Of a DNA stretch of 64,000 bases, positions 36,219-45,048 are shown one piece after another (the first letter of the stretch is position 1; each line of letters starts with the position of its first letter). The notes below the pieces were generated by a model. That model saw only the letters and a list, made by a program, of their open reading frames with translations. It was not told the origin of the DNA and ran no database searches. Source of the stretch: Bacillus sp. REN3 (GTDB lineage Bacteria; Bacillota; Bacilli; Bacillales; Cytobacillaceae); NCBI RefSeq assembly GCF_017912555.1, contig NZ_JAERSD010000003.1, positions 1 through 64,000 on the forward strand, given 5' to 3'. Both the position numbers and the translations under genes were made by a program.

Positions 36219-36349
36219 GTTGATTGGAGTGGAAGGCACGCAGACGCCAGCGGGATCAGCGGGAAAGTTGAGACCCCACAGGCACTTTTGCGCCGAGAAG
36301 GCTCAACTCGCGCCCCGCGGAAAGCAGGGAGCCTGGATTGTAAATCAAC
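36219..36349. repeat. Dispersed Bacillaceae intergenic repeat element
   Basis: A 131-bp GC-rich element bounded by GTTGATT (36219) and AATCAAC (36343). The interior (GGAGTGGAAGGCACGCAGAC, AGACCCCACAGGC, CGCCCCGCGGAAAGC) is of a type I recall as scattered through many Bacillus genomes. It lies between convergent or unrelated genes and does not code. A more degenerate copy is at 53191-53356. Confidence 0.7.
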
Positions 36350-36458
36350 CGTTTATTGAAGAGCAACGAAAACAGCCTAAATAAACAATGGTTTTTTAAG
36401 GGCCTGAAGGATCTTGGTTTTTACCGACAGTTGATGAATTTACAGGAGATGAAGATTT

Positions 36459-36608
36459 TTGGAACTATTCCCGCTTGTATTTTTTTGTATAATAGGAATC
36501 CTTATACTTTTTGCCATCATAGAAACAGCAGTAAAACGAGGAATCGATGCATCGGAAACAAATAGATTACTGAAAAAAATCCTCGAGAATCAAGAGAAGA
36601 TAAACTAG
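36459..36608 (+). CDS. Small single-span membrane protein (49 aa)
   Basis: A 49-codon frame from TTG 36459, with AGGAG ten bases upstream, to TAG 36606. Residues 2-24 are a single hydrophobic helix (ELFPLVFFCIIGILILFAIIETA) followed by a basic and acidic helical tail (VKRGIDASETNRLLKKILENQEKIN). The layout resembles DUF4083-type small proteins of Bacillus. A strong terminator starts 14 bp after the stop, supporting a real short gene. Confidence 0.55.
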   Translation: MELFPLVFFCIIGILILFAIIETAVKRGIDASETNRLLKKILENQEKIN

Positions 36609-36621
36609 TTTTATGTGGATT

Positions 36622-36701
36622 GGCAAGGAAACCCGGTATAATTAGGGTTTCCTTGCCTTTTATCGGATGATCGGCACTAAAATAGTGCCGCAAGTTTTTT
36701 T
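36622..36701 (+). terminator. Two consecutive terminator hairpins
   Basis: GGCAAGGAAACCC pairs with GGGTTTCCTTGCC (36622-36657, then TTTTAT). A second stem, CGGCACTA/TAGTGCCG (36672-36690), is followed closely by T7. They insulate the small gene from the LytTR gene. Confidence 0.8.
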
Positions 36702-36915
36702 GGAACCCAGATTCTTTCACCATTTTCCTCCGTGTTTCGTCCGCAGGATTCCAAAGCCAGCAAATCGCTGGACTCATCCTGACTGACAACGTGTTCTCGT
36801 GGATGGTCCGCGGGCTTGCCCTTGATTCCATTGCTCTTTTCCTTTCGTAAAGCATACTTTTTTAAAAACGGGTTATATTTTTACAATCGTAGTATAATAT
36901 TTTTGAGGTGTTAAA

Positions 36916-37563
36916 TTGATGGAGGATATTACGTTAGGCTCACTCCTGGATGTAATAGGAGAACTATTTTCCGATGAGATATCAATCGCTGTTTCAAATA
37001 CAAAAGAATATGTGTATTACCGGCCAAGTAAACGGGTGGATTTGAAAATCAGCGTCGGCGATCCAGTAAAGGAGGGGACAATCGCATATAAAGCCCTTGA
37101 TTCCAGACAGAAGGTGTCCGAATTCATCAACCGTGACGTTTTTGGCATACCTTATCACGGAATGTCGGTTCCATTCATGCATAATGGAGAGCTTGAAGGG
37201 TGTGTCACTGCGATTTATCCCGCTTTGACGGATGGAAAGTCTGTTGTGACGCTGAAAACCACGGATGGGTGGCTCCCGATTCCCTTTTCAAAGGTCATCT
37301 ATATCGAGGCGAAGGACAAGAAGACGCACGTTTACTCGGAAGTAGCTTCAGGGACGCATAAATACACCCTGCAGGAGTTTGAATATTTGCTGCCAAAGGA
37401 TTCGTTCATCAGGTGCCACCGATCATTCATCGTTAACGTTAACCATATACAGATGATTTACCCTGATACCCATTCAACTTTTCTGCTGTCGATGGATAAT
37501 GGGGAACAGGTTCCGGTCAGCCAGTCGTATTCGAGTTATTTCCGCAAACTGCTAGGGTTCTAA
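36916..37563 (+). CDS. LytTR-domain transcriptional regulator
   Basis: A 215-residue protein. Residues about 1-105 look like a PAS/GAF-type sensory domain (ITLGSLLDVIGELFSDEISIAVSNTKEYVYYRP, GIPYHGMSVPFMHNGELEGCVTAIYP). Residues about 110-212 are a LytTR DNA-binding domain (WLPIPFSKVIYIEAKDKKTHVYSE, FIRCHRSFIVNVNHIQMIYP). There is no receiver domain, so it probably senses a small molecule directly. TTG 36916 or ATG 36919 follows GAGGTG. It sits 127 bp before a CoA-transferase gene in the same direction and likely regulates it; CTATCTTA repeats lie between them. Confidence 0.85.
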   Translation: MMEDITLGSLLDVIGELFSDEISIAVSNTKEYVYYRPSKRVDLKISVGDPVKEGTIAYKALDSRQKVSEFINRDVFGIPYHGMSVPFMHNGELEGCVTAIYPALTDGKSVVTLKTTDGWLPIPFSKVIYIEAKDKKTHVYSEVASGTHKYTLQEFEYLLPKDSFIRCHRSFIVNVNHIQMIYPDTHSTFLLSMDNGEQVPVSQSYSSYFRKLLGF

Positions 37564-37588
37564 GTTTCTGTTTTAGCCATTGAATTTG

Positions 37589-37635
37589 CTATCTTATCAG
37601 AATTTTCGGTTTTGTACACAAAAAACCCTATCTTA
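37589..37635 (+). promoter_or_regulatory. Candidate LytTR sites upstream of the CoA-transferase gene
   Basis: The octamer CTATCTTA occurs twice (37589-37596 and 37628-37635), 39 bp apart, close to four helical turns. LytTR regulators bind paired direct repeats, though usually with closer spacing. Inferred from position only. Confidence 0.35.
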
Positions 37636-37689
37636 ATGTTTGTAATGGGTAAAATGATTATATTCATTCGTTAAGAGAGGGATCATGTT

Positions 37690-39216
37690 ATGGAAAATCA
37701 TTTGGACCGTATCAGGGATCACCGTCTGAGGGACCGGATTGTCTCTCCCGAAGAAGCAGCTTCCTGGATTGAAAGCGGGATGACTTTAGGCTTGAGCGGC
37801 TTTACACGCGCAGGCGACGTGAAAGCGGTTCCATTCGCGCTGGTTAATCGCGTCAAAGAAGGCAAATCCTTTAAAGTGAATGTCTATACTGGGGCTTCCT
37901 TAGGTTCTGACGTAGATAAATTATTTGCGGAAGCGGGGATTCTAGCAAAAAGATTGCCGTTCCAGGCTGATCCGACCATGAGGAAAGGAATCAACGAGGG
38001 GGATTTCTTGTTCGTTGACCAGCATTTATCGCATACAGCAGAATCGATCCGTTCAGGTGTAATGGATATCGACATCGCTATTTTGGAAGCGGTTGCAATC
38101 ACAGAGGACGGGATGGTCATTCCTACGACTTCAATCGGGAACTCCCTGTCATTTGCGCTGAATGCAAAGTCGATCATCATTGAAATGAATAGCGCGCAAT
38201 CACCGCAGCTGGAGGGGCTTCATGACTTATATGAGCCTGGTAAACAGGGTGAGCGTCAGCCAATCCCGCTTGTCAAACCGGATGACCGGATCGGGACAAT
38301 CGGGATACCGGTGGATATCGAAAAAGTAAAGGGAATCGTCTTTACCGACCAGCTCGATTCACCATCGACAATTGTTTCGCCAGATGAAGAAACCGTCCTT
38401 ATGGCCCAGCATCTCCTTGATTTCCTGCGAAAAGAAGTGCAGGCAGGCAGATTGACCGAGCGGCTGGCACCGCTGCAGTCAGGGATCGGTTCTGTCGCAA
38501 ATGCTGTTTTACATGGGCTTCTGGACTCGGAATTCACAGATTTGGAGGTGTATTCCGAGGTCCTGCAGGATGCCGTGTTTGATTTGATGGATGCGGGAAA
38601 AGTGCGTTTTGCTTCGTGCTGCTCGATTACGCTCTCGGAGGAAAAAATGACTCAAGTTTTTTCAAACTTCGAGAAGTACCGTGATAAATTGATCATGCGT
38701 CCACAGGAAATTTCAAACCATCCAGAGATCATTCGCCGCCTCGGGCTGATTTCGATCAATACAGCTCTGGAGCTTGATCTGTACGGGAATGTCAATTCTA
38801 CCCATGTGTCAGGTACTAAGATGATGAATGGCATTGGCGGTTCCGGTGATTTTGCAAGGAATGCAAGGCTTGCGATATTTGTTACGAAGTCGATTGCTAA
38901 AGGCGGCAGCATTTCAAGCGTTGTTCCATTCGTTTCGCATACAGACCATACGGAGCACGATGTCGATGTGATCGTGACCGAACAAGGATATGCCGACTTA
39001 AGGGGTTTGGCTCCAAGGGAAAGGGTGGAGAAGATTATCGAAAACTGTGCCCATCCGATGTACCGCGGGCAGCTAAGGGCCTATTACGAAGAAGCGAAAA
39101 TGAGAGGCGGACAAACGCCGCATGTCTTGGAAAAAGCGCTCTCCTGGCATATCAATTTGGCAGAAAAGGGGACAATGCTGGAAGATTCAGCAGTAACCGT
39201 TCTGTCAAAAGGTTAA
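37690..39216 (+). CDS. Acetyl-CoA hydrolase/succinate CoA-transferase family protein
   Basis: A 508-residue class I CoA-transferase of the Cat1/AarC/ScpC type, which moves CoA between succinate, acetate or similar acids. The catalytic Glu lies in LEVYSEVLQDAVFDL, the glycine-rich oxyanion region in NGIGGSGDFARNARLAIF, and the N-terminal GLSGFTRAGDVKAVP matches the family. The family includes acetate:succinyl-CoA transferases used to detoxify or assimilate acetate; the exact acids are uncertain. The ATG follows AGAGAGGGA. A LytTR regulator lies immediately upstream and a terminator immediately downstream. Confidence 0.9.
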   Translation: MENHLDRIRDHRLRDRIVSPEEAASWIESGMTLGLSGFTRAGDVKAVPFALVNRVKEGKSFKVNVYTGASLGSDVDKLFAEAGILAKRLPFQADPTMRKGINEGDFLFVDQHLSHTAESIRSGVMDIDIAILEAVAITEDGMVIPTTSIGNSLSFALNAKSIIIEMNSAQSPQLEGLHDLYEPGKQGERQPIPLVKPDDRIGTIGIPVDIEKVKGIVFTDQLDSPSTIVSPDEETVLMAQHLLDFLRKEVQAGRLTERLAPLQSGIGSVANAVLHGLLDSEFTDLEVYSEVLQDAVFDLMDAGKVRFASCCSITLSEEKMTQVFSNFEKYRDKLIMRPQEISNHPEIIRRLGLISINTALELDLYGNVNSTHVSGTKMMNGIGGSGDFARNARLAIFVTKSIAKGGSISSVVPFVSHTDHTEHDVDVIVTEQGYADLRGLAPRERVEKIIENCAHPMYRGQLRAYYEEAKMRGGQTPHVLEKALSWHINLAEKGTMLEDSAVTVLSKG

Positions 39217-39221
39217 AAAGC

Positions 39222-39250
39222 AAACCCTGGAAAAGATTCCAGGGTTTTTT
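39222..39250 (+). terminator. Terminator of the CoA-transferase gene
   Basis: Arms AAACCCTGGAA and TTCCAGGGTTT with a 4-base loop and T-rich tail start 5 bp after the stop. Confidence 0.9.
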
Positions 39251-39365
39251 GGATTTCAAACTTGTGTTCATCTCCATTTCCCCGAAAACACATGCTTTTC
39301 GGGTTATAGAGGTGGTGGCTTTTTCTCAGTCTCCGCTTTACAGAAAATGATTCCGGCCGGAAACA

Positions 39366-40214
39366 TCAATATACAAGCTGTAAAATAGCATCAATATCTG
39401 AGGTTGCTGACCTCGACCTTGGATTGCGGATCAGCCTCAGCCATATTTTTGAAATTGTCCTGCTCCTGTTCTTCTGGCTGTCGACAATGAAGGTAATGGG
39501 CTTATTTTTCATGGCGGTATCTTTGATGATCTGATTCGCTTTCTCTGCCAGATCAGGGATATTGACTGGATGTTGAAAGTGGGTAAGTTTGATGATTTCC
39601 ATAGTTTCAGCTAAGGGCAAATGGCGTTGGTCTTTTATCCGCATGTCGACAATGAGGCGATGATTCGTGTGCGCTCCAGTAAAATGATCCTCATCGACTA
39701 TGTAAATGGGCAAGGGCTTTTCAATCAGCTTGAGGGACAATTTGCCGCCCGAGTGTTCGATCCTCAACCGGAGCATTTTCCTATAATGGATGGCAAGACC
39801 CGCCCATTCCGCTAGTAAGGGCAGCAGCATGCATGCTGCCGGGATGATTAAAAAGGGCTTGATGATAAAGTAGACGGGGTTGAACGATAAATGATAATAA
39901 TAATGGTTCATTAAGGAGTAAATCAAGAAGGTCAAGACAGAGGATGCAGCAATGTACCTGAATATCGTGTTCCGTTGGGCTAGTAGCAGCAGTTTGCAGG
40001 CATAGCTTGTCCAGCTTATGAGGCTCTTCAATAGGAGAAAAGCGAAAGGAATCGCCATGAAAGGCTTAAGGACATAATCGACCGGATTGAACTCGATCAT
40101 CCATAGATTGGCATTCGAATAGGCAAAAACAGAATAAGGCAAGATGAGACTTCCAGTTAGATAGAAAAATACTTTGAATCCTGACCTCTTTTTCGTAGAT
40201 CCATTCATAACCAA
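39366..40214 (-). CDS. Unrecognised membrane protein with a soluble C-terminal domain
   Basis: A 282-residue protein I do not recognise. Four hydrophobic helices occupy roughly residues 15-140, and two of them are preceded by near-identical segments (FNPVDYVLKPFMAIPFAFLLL and FNPVYFIIKPFLIIPAACMLL), suggesting an internal duplication. Residues about 150-280 are soluble and basic, with LPIYIVDEDHFTGAHTNHRLIVDMRIKDQRHLPLAE. The TTG at 40214 has GAGGAG nine bases upstream; a GTG two codons earlier is too close to it. It stands alone between convergent and divergent neighbours. Confidence 0.7.
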   Translation of the reverse strand: MVMNGSTKKRSGFKVFFYLTGSLILPYSVFAYSNANLWMIEFNPVDYVLKPFMAIPFAFLLLKSLISWTSYACKLLLLAQRNTIFRYIAASSVLTFLIYSLMNHYYYHLSFNPVYFIIKPFLIIPAACMLLPLLAEWAGLAIHYRKMLRLRIEHSGGKLSLKLIEKPLPIYIVDEDHFTGAHTNHRLIVDMRIKDQRHLPLAETMEIIKLTHFQHPVNIPDLAEKANQIIKDTAMKNKPITFIVDSQKNRSRTISKIWLRLIRNPRSRSATSDIDAILQLVY

Positions 40215-40507
40215 TTGCACCCACTCCTCTATAATTGCTCCTGATTTGCATTCATTTTAACATAGCGAAAAGCCTGATATTCAAAGAATCATCAATCAAA
40301 TTCCCTTATATATAGCTAAGAATCGGCATTTTTTCTTACAATTTTTGTCTTAGTGTGAATCCTGGTAGCGAATGAAGACGGCGTGTACAATCTTCAGAAG
40401 GGGAGGGGAATATTGAAAAATTTGCCGAACGTTAACATCCAGTTTACATTTCTTCTCTATAATATATCGTATAGGTAATTAGTAGGATATGGAGGTACTG
40501 GTGTTTC

Positions 40508-42241
40508 ATGAATGAAAGGTATTCTTTACGTCTTTTAAAAGGCTTTTTTGGAAGAATCAGTATGCAAGGAAGGTTTAATTTAGGCACAAGGCTGTTTCTA
40601 TTATTTGTTTCCTTGCTGGTTTTATCAATTGTTGCGGTTGGAGCCAGTTCTTATATGAAAGCGAAAGAAATGGCGGTTCAAACAATAGAGGACAGATTAT
40701 TAAGAGAAGTTGAATTGATGGGATACATAGCGGAAAATTTGAAATTTGTCTATGTGAGTGATGATGAATATTTCATGCAGCAACTGCAATCCAATGTTCG
40801 CACTCAGCATGGAAAGCTTTCGAAAGATGGGGTCATTTCACATTTTTTTTACATACAAAATAATCAGGCCATTCCTTTTAACATAACAAAGAAATCTGGC
40901 ATCACTGTTCCCCGCAAAACGATTTCAGCGATCAAGGAAAAAAAGAGGGGGGTCATTCATCAAACAATAGAGGGAAAGGATTACACGTTTGCCTTCCAGG
41001 AAATGAAGGAGGTGGAGGGGATTTATTTACTTCTCGTTCCTGCTTCATCCTATTTGCAGCCAATCGACGAAATGGGCTATTTTACGATTCTTGTCATGGT
41101 CATAAGTATGATTGCCGCTGCATTCCTGATCCTCCATTTTGTGGGGAAGGTGACGAAACCGTTGAACCTCCTGCGCCATACAATGAGGAACGTCCGCGAG
41201 GGAAGACTTGAATATGCCCAGGAAATCAATACAAGCATTCCTGAAATCTCCTCTTTGCATAAAAGCTATAATAGCATGATTGGACAAATGATGAAGATCG
41301 TGCATGAAATGGCTGTTACAACGGGAGAATTGGAAACTAGGGGAGATGCCTTAAAGGCTTCTTCGCAAAATGCGCTTGCCAGCAGCAAGCAGCTGGTTGA
41401 TGCCATTTGCCTTGTTAAAGAAGGGGCTGAACAGACGGCTTCCAGTTCGGAGGTCAGCGTGAACAACTTCAGAGATATGAAAAAGATGACAGAAGGAATA
41501 TTTGAAAATATGGAGAGTGTTTTTCAGAGTTCTGCAACCATGAATGAATCGACAGTTGACGGGGATAAAAATATCGGGGAGTTAATCGCAGCCACCCATC
41601 TGCTCGGAAAGGATTTTGAAAATCTAAAAAATACAATGCAAAATGTGAAGGATTTTTCCAGGTCAATCACCAATCTTGCAGGATTGGTAAAAGTGATAGC
41701 CGAGCAGACAAAGCTGCTCTCGCTGAATGCTTCGATTGAGGCTGCACACGCGGGTGAAGCAGGGAAGGGATTCGATATCGTCGCTAATGAAGTGCGCAAT
41801 CTTGCCGAACAGTCAGAAAAGACAACAGAAGAGATTACTGTCGCCATCAAGAACATGGAGAGCATTTCAACTGCAGCCGCCGATGAATTCGAACAGCTGA
41901 ATTCGAAAATCAAGGCAAACTTGACCATGGCGAACAATGCAAAGATTTCGTTCGATGTGATGAAAGGCGAAATATCCATCGTGAGCGATCAGTTGCATTC
42001 CATGCAGGATGAACTGACTAGCCTTGAACAGATCCTCCCTCTGCTAGAGCAGGGTGCGGATCAATTTTCTTCTGTATCCCAGGAAACTCTGGCCAGCACA
42101 GAAGAGATGATGGATGTAAGCAAGATTCAAAGCAGGCAAATGGCAGCCACTGACGAAATAGGTTTCCATTTAAACCTTTTAGCGAAATCACTCTCTAAAA
42201 TCACCCAGCAGTTCAGCATTGAAAAGAATCCGAGCATATAG
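40508..42241 (+). CDS. Methyl-accepting chemotaxis protein
   Basis: A 577-residue chemoreceptor. Helix 1 (about 28-50) and helix 2 (about 193-215) bracket a 140-residue extracellular sensor of Cache-like size. A HAMP domain follows (about 216-270), then the coiled signalling domain with the kinase-contact tip [24 protein letters not shown]. It relays an unknown ligand to CheA/CheW. The ATG at 40508 has GGAGGT about 12 bases upstream. A terminator lies directly after the stop. The ligand cannot be told from sequence. Confidence 0.93.
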   Translation: MNERYSLRLLKGFFGRISMQGRFNLGTRLFLLFVSLLVLSIVAVGASSYMKAKEMAVQTIEDRLLREVELMGYIAENLKFVYVSDDEYFMQQLQSNVRTQHGKLSKDGVISHFFYIQNNQAIPFNITKKSGITVPRKTISAIKEKKRGVIHQTIEGKDYTFAFQEMKEVEGIYLLLVPASSYLQPIDEMGYFTILVMVISMIAAAFLILHFVGKVTKPLNLLRHTMRNVREGRLEYAQEINTSIPEISSLHKSYNSMIGQMMKIVHEMAVTTGELETRGDALKASSQNALASSKQLVDAICLVKEGAEQTASSSEVSVNNFRDMKKMTEGIFENMESVFQSSATMNESTVDGDKNIGELIAATHLLGKDFENLKNTMQNVKDFSRSITNLAGLVKVIAEQTKLLSLNASIEAAHAGEAGKGFDIVANEVRNLAEQSEKTTEEITVAIKNMESISTAAADEFEQLNSKIKANLTMANNAKISFDVMKGEISIVSDQLHSMQDELTSLEQILPLLEQGADQFSSVSQETLASTEEMMDVSKIQSRQMAATDEIGFHLNLLAKSLSKITQQFSIEKNPSI

Positions 42242-42245
42242 ATAG

Positions 42246-42282
42246 GGCCATCCCCGATTCTTCGGGATGGCCAACTTTTTTT
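42246..42282 (+). terminator. Terminator of the chemoreceptor gene
   Basis: Perfect arms GGCCATCCC and GGGATGGCC, then AACTTTTTTT, start 5 bp after the stop. Confidence 0.9.
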
Positions 42283-42308
42283 GATTTAATTCTTAAATCC
42301 AGTTTTCC

Positions 42309-42620
42309 TTAGTTTGGGACTGCTAACTCTCCTACTAGCAAAATGACCAGTACCAGTCCGATATAGGTTACAAGGAGAACGGATACAGCGCGATCTTTAA
42401 CCTTTTTAATTAAAATGAGAGCAAAGGTGACGACATTCACCCCTGCAAAAATGATAATGGAAGTAAATATACTATCCTCTGCGAGGCTCAATCCTTCATT
42501 TACGAATGGCAGTTGGACACCAGAAATCAGCTTTCCGATTGTCATGAATGCCAGGAAAACCCCCATCAAACCAATTGCCCATTTACGAGAATGGGTTTCT
42601 GGATAAGTACGTTGTTTCAT
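42309..42620 (-). CDS. Small membrane protein of unknown function (103 aa)
   Basis: A 103-residue protein with three hydrophobic helices (about 14-34, 52-70 and 79-99) and a basic N-terminus (KQRTYPETHSRKWA). The ATG follows GAGAGGAGG, a very strong site. No family is recognised. It lies convergent with the chemoreceptor gene and upstream (on the other strand) of the partition locus. Confidence 0.7.
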   Translation of the reverse strand: MKQRTYPETHSRKWAIGLMGVFLAFMTIGKLISGVQLPFVNEGLSLAEDSIFTSIIIFAGVNVVTFALILIKKVKDRAVSVLLVTYIGLVLVILLVGELAVPN

Positions 42621-42736
42621 GTTATGCCTCCTCTCGCTTTCTTATTCCCGATATTCCTCCTGCTAATCCATTTTTTGTCTTGAATAAATGATAGAAAAGC
42701 CTAATGGTTTTTCCAGAAAAAGACTCCGAAAAACTG

Positions 42737-42904
42737 TGTATACATTTTTCGTTTACATGTTTACAAATTGTAAACGATTGTAAACAAAAATGTATACATG
42801 TGTACAAACTCGTACACATGCTGTATTATAGGAATGTAAACAAAAATGTAATCGTTGTAAACGGATTTGTTTACAAGCCTTATTTTGTTTACAAATTGTT
42901 TACA
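42737..42904. repeat. Iteron-like array, candidate centromere (parC) of the ParMR locus
   Basis: Within 168 bp GTTTACA occurs five times (42751, 42759, 42869, 42887, 42898) and its complement TGTAAAC four times (42769, 42779, 42835, 42856), plus TGTATACA twice (42737, 42791) and TGTACA variants. Many copies are 8-11 bp apart, near one helical turn. The array sits 120 bp upstream of the ParM gene. ParR proteins nucleate on just such repeats, which also autoregulate the operon. Confidence 0.75.
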
Positions 42905-43023
42905 GATTTACGGTTTGATGTTTTTTTACGCTAGGTTATTGAAGAATCTCTCATTCCCCTTTAACCTTATATTAGAAGAAACGGCAATACATACTATTAA
43001 ACTTGAGAAAAGGATGGTACATA

Positions 43024-44196
43024 ATGACGAAATCCAGAATCGCAGCAATTGATGTAGGAAACGATTCCGTTAAAGCCTTATTTGGAGAATTGGACAACGA
43101 GTTGAATATCCCGAATATCGTTGCTCGGGATACGGAGGACCGCCCGGTAATCGGAATTGAAGAGTTGGATGAAAAAGATCCGCTTGATGGAATCCATGTC
43201 CGTGTGCATTCCCCTGCATTAAAAGAGAACAATGTTATCTATCGTATTGGAAGCCTGGCAACAAAGAGCGACCATGCGACAGAGTTGGATCCGGGAAGCA
43301 GCAAATCAGAAGAGGACCAGACATTGGTCATGCTTTTCGCTACCCTTGCGCTTGATGCCGTTAATGAAAAGAATGCGAAACTTTTTCCCAAATCGAAGAA
43401 TGTAGTGGATGCGAACTACACACTTGGCACTGGCCTCCCTCTTCGGGAAGTGAAGGAAGGAAAAGATGCAGGTTATCGTTCAAAATTGATTGGGTCTGTC
43501 CATCAGGTTGAATTCCTGGTCACACCAAAATATCAAGGCTTGAAAGTAAACATCAAGTTTGATGATGTAAAAGTCTATCCTGAAGGCTTTGCGGCATTCA
43601 TCAACCTGGTAATGGATAACAACCTGAAAATCATTAATAAAGATTTAATTGATAGGCGAATCCTGATCCAGGATATTGGCGGCTTATCGACCGATATTGC
43701 CGTCATCAAAAACCGGAATGTGGATGATGACAAGGCGCAAGGCTTCAATCTTGGAGTTTCCGAAGCGCTTGAAGCGATCCGCGAAGAAATCCGCAGCAAA
43801 CACGGTGTAGAGCTTGATAGCAGACGGGATGTCGTGGAAGTCATCACTCGTAAAAATGACCGCAACCATATCATGGTCAAAGGAAGCAGGACAAGCGTCC
43901 ATGATATCACTGACCGTATCCTTCTCGAATTGGCCAAGAAGCAATACAGGCTGCTAAGGAATGTATGGCAGAAGAATTCCCAGACAGAAATTTGCTACTT
44001 TGTCGGCGGTGGATCTACAGTATTGAAGGAATACATCAAGACAATCAACAATAATCTCGATGGGTACAATATCGAGTTCTTTGAAGATGAAAAAGAGAGC
44101 ATCTGGATGATGGCGAATGCATATTACAAGCTGATCATGGATTATGTGAAGAAAACAGAGAAGCCAAAGTCAAATGCAGAACCTGTCAAAAACTGA
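43024..44196 (+). CDS. parM: ParM/StbA-type actin-like ATPase
   Basis: A 390-residue actin-fold ATPase of the ParM (Alp) family, which forms dynamic filaments that push replicons apart. Phosphate loop 1 is AAIDVGNDSVKALFG (Asp10), phosphate loop 2 is QDIGGLSTDIAVIK (217-230), and the adenosine motif is CYFVGGGSTVLKEYI (324-338). The ATG at 43024 follows AAAAGGA; a TTG seven codons upstream is less likely. It lies after the repeat array and 13 bp before the ParR-like gene. The gene is flanked by ordinary chromosomal genes, unlike classical plasmid parM. It is not MreB: it lacks MreB context and sequence. Confidence 0.9.
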   Translation: MTKSRIAAIDVGNDSVKALFGELDNELNIPNIVARDTEDRPVIGIEELDEKDPLDGIHVRVHSPALKENNVIYRIGSLATKSDHATELDPGSSKSEEDQTLVMLFATLALDAVNEKNAKLFPKSKNVVDANYTLGTGLPLREVKEGKDAGYRSKLIGSVHQVEFLVTPKYQGLKVNIKFDDVKVYPEGFAAFINLVMDNNLKIINKDLIDRRILIQDIGGLSTDIAVIKNRNVDDDKAQGFNLGVSEALEAIREEIRSKHGVELDSRRDVVEVITRKNDRNHIMVKGSRTSVHDITDRILLELAKKQYRLLRNVWQKNSQTEICYFVGGGSTVLKEYIKTINNNLDGYNIEFFEDEKESIWMMANAYYKLIMDYVKKTEKPKSNAEPVKN

Positions 44197-44209
44197 TTAA
44201 GGTGATGAT

Positions 44210-44797
44210 ATGAGCAGATCGGAAACAGGTGGAATCAAGCGAGGGCAGGCGATTTCATTCCGTGTTCCTTCAGATACACCGGATCATATTTTAAAGCACT
44301 TGCAAAAGCTCAAGGAAACAGAGCGCAGGAATTTTTCCAGCAAGATAGCCGAATTCGTGATGGAAGGCGTGGGCAGTTCCTATAAAAGGGAACGGGAAAC
44401 CGTCACAATCCCCCTTCCGCATAAATTGACAAAATCACAGCGTGACTGGCTCAAGCATGAGCATTCCGAAGCACTGCTCGGAAGCATTGTCCATCATCTG
44501 CTGACAGACCCTATCCGTTCGACGGCGCTGCTTGCATCACTAAACAGCAAAGCAGTTGAAATCGATGACGCGCTGTACCTGCAAGAGGACTTGCCAGGAG
44601 AAGGAATGGACCTACAGGAGGCAGATGACCCGGTTGAAGAGACAGTCCTACCAGCAGCGCAGTCCTTGGACGACGACCTCGATTCACTTGACTGGGAATC
44701 AGCAAAACAATCGATGGCAGGAGAAGGACCGGAAGAAGAAAAAGAAGAGGATCTCGACAGCCTTCTTGGCGACTTCCTGGCTAGCATGAATAAATAA
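44210..44797 (+). CDS. parR: ParR-like adaptor protein
   Basis: A 195-residue protein without a database-style signature but with ParR architecture. Residues about 8-60 resemble a ribbon-helix-helix unit (QAISFRVPSDTPDHILKHLQKLKETERRNFSSKIAEFVMEG). Residues 61-115 are helical. The C-terminal third is very acidic and disordered and ends in DLDSLLGDFLASMNK; a related DLDSL occurs at 156-160. In ParMRC systems the ParR C-terminal peptide contacts the ParM filament tip. It follows parM by 13 bp and ends at a strong terminator. The DNA-binding role is inferred. Confidence 0.75.
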   Translation: MSRSETGGIKRGQAISFRVPSDTPDHILKHLQKLKETERRNFSSKIAEFVMEGVGSSYKRERETVTIPLPHKLTKSQRDWLKHEHSEALLGSIVHHLLTDPIRSTALLASLNSKAVEIDDALYLQEDLPGEGMDLQEADDPVEETVLPAAQSLDDDLDSLDWESAKQSMAGEGPEEEKEEDLDSLLGDFLASMNK

Positions 44798-44899
44798 GCC
44801 GATTGGATAGCCGGATACGAAGATTGAGGCATAATTGTTCTTGACACTTCAAACATGAAATTGGCGGCGCCTGCTGCCGAACTTTCTCAATTCATAAAC

Positions 44900-44930
44900 A
44901 AGGCCCCTTGGAGTTCCAAGGGGCCTTTTC
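44900..44930 (+). terminator. Terminator of the parMR operon
   Basis: Perfect 12-bp arms AAGGCCCCTTGG and CCAAGGGGCCTT with a 4-base loop and TTC tail. Confidence 0.85.
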
Positions 44931-45048
44931 ATGTTGTATAAAAACTATATGTTCAAATGCACCGTTAACCCACTTTCCTTTTATCATGTGACTAAAAAGA
45001 TCACAACAAGCATAAGGAAAAGCCTGGTCTTCTGATGTTCCATCCTAT

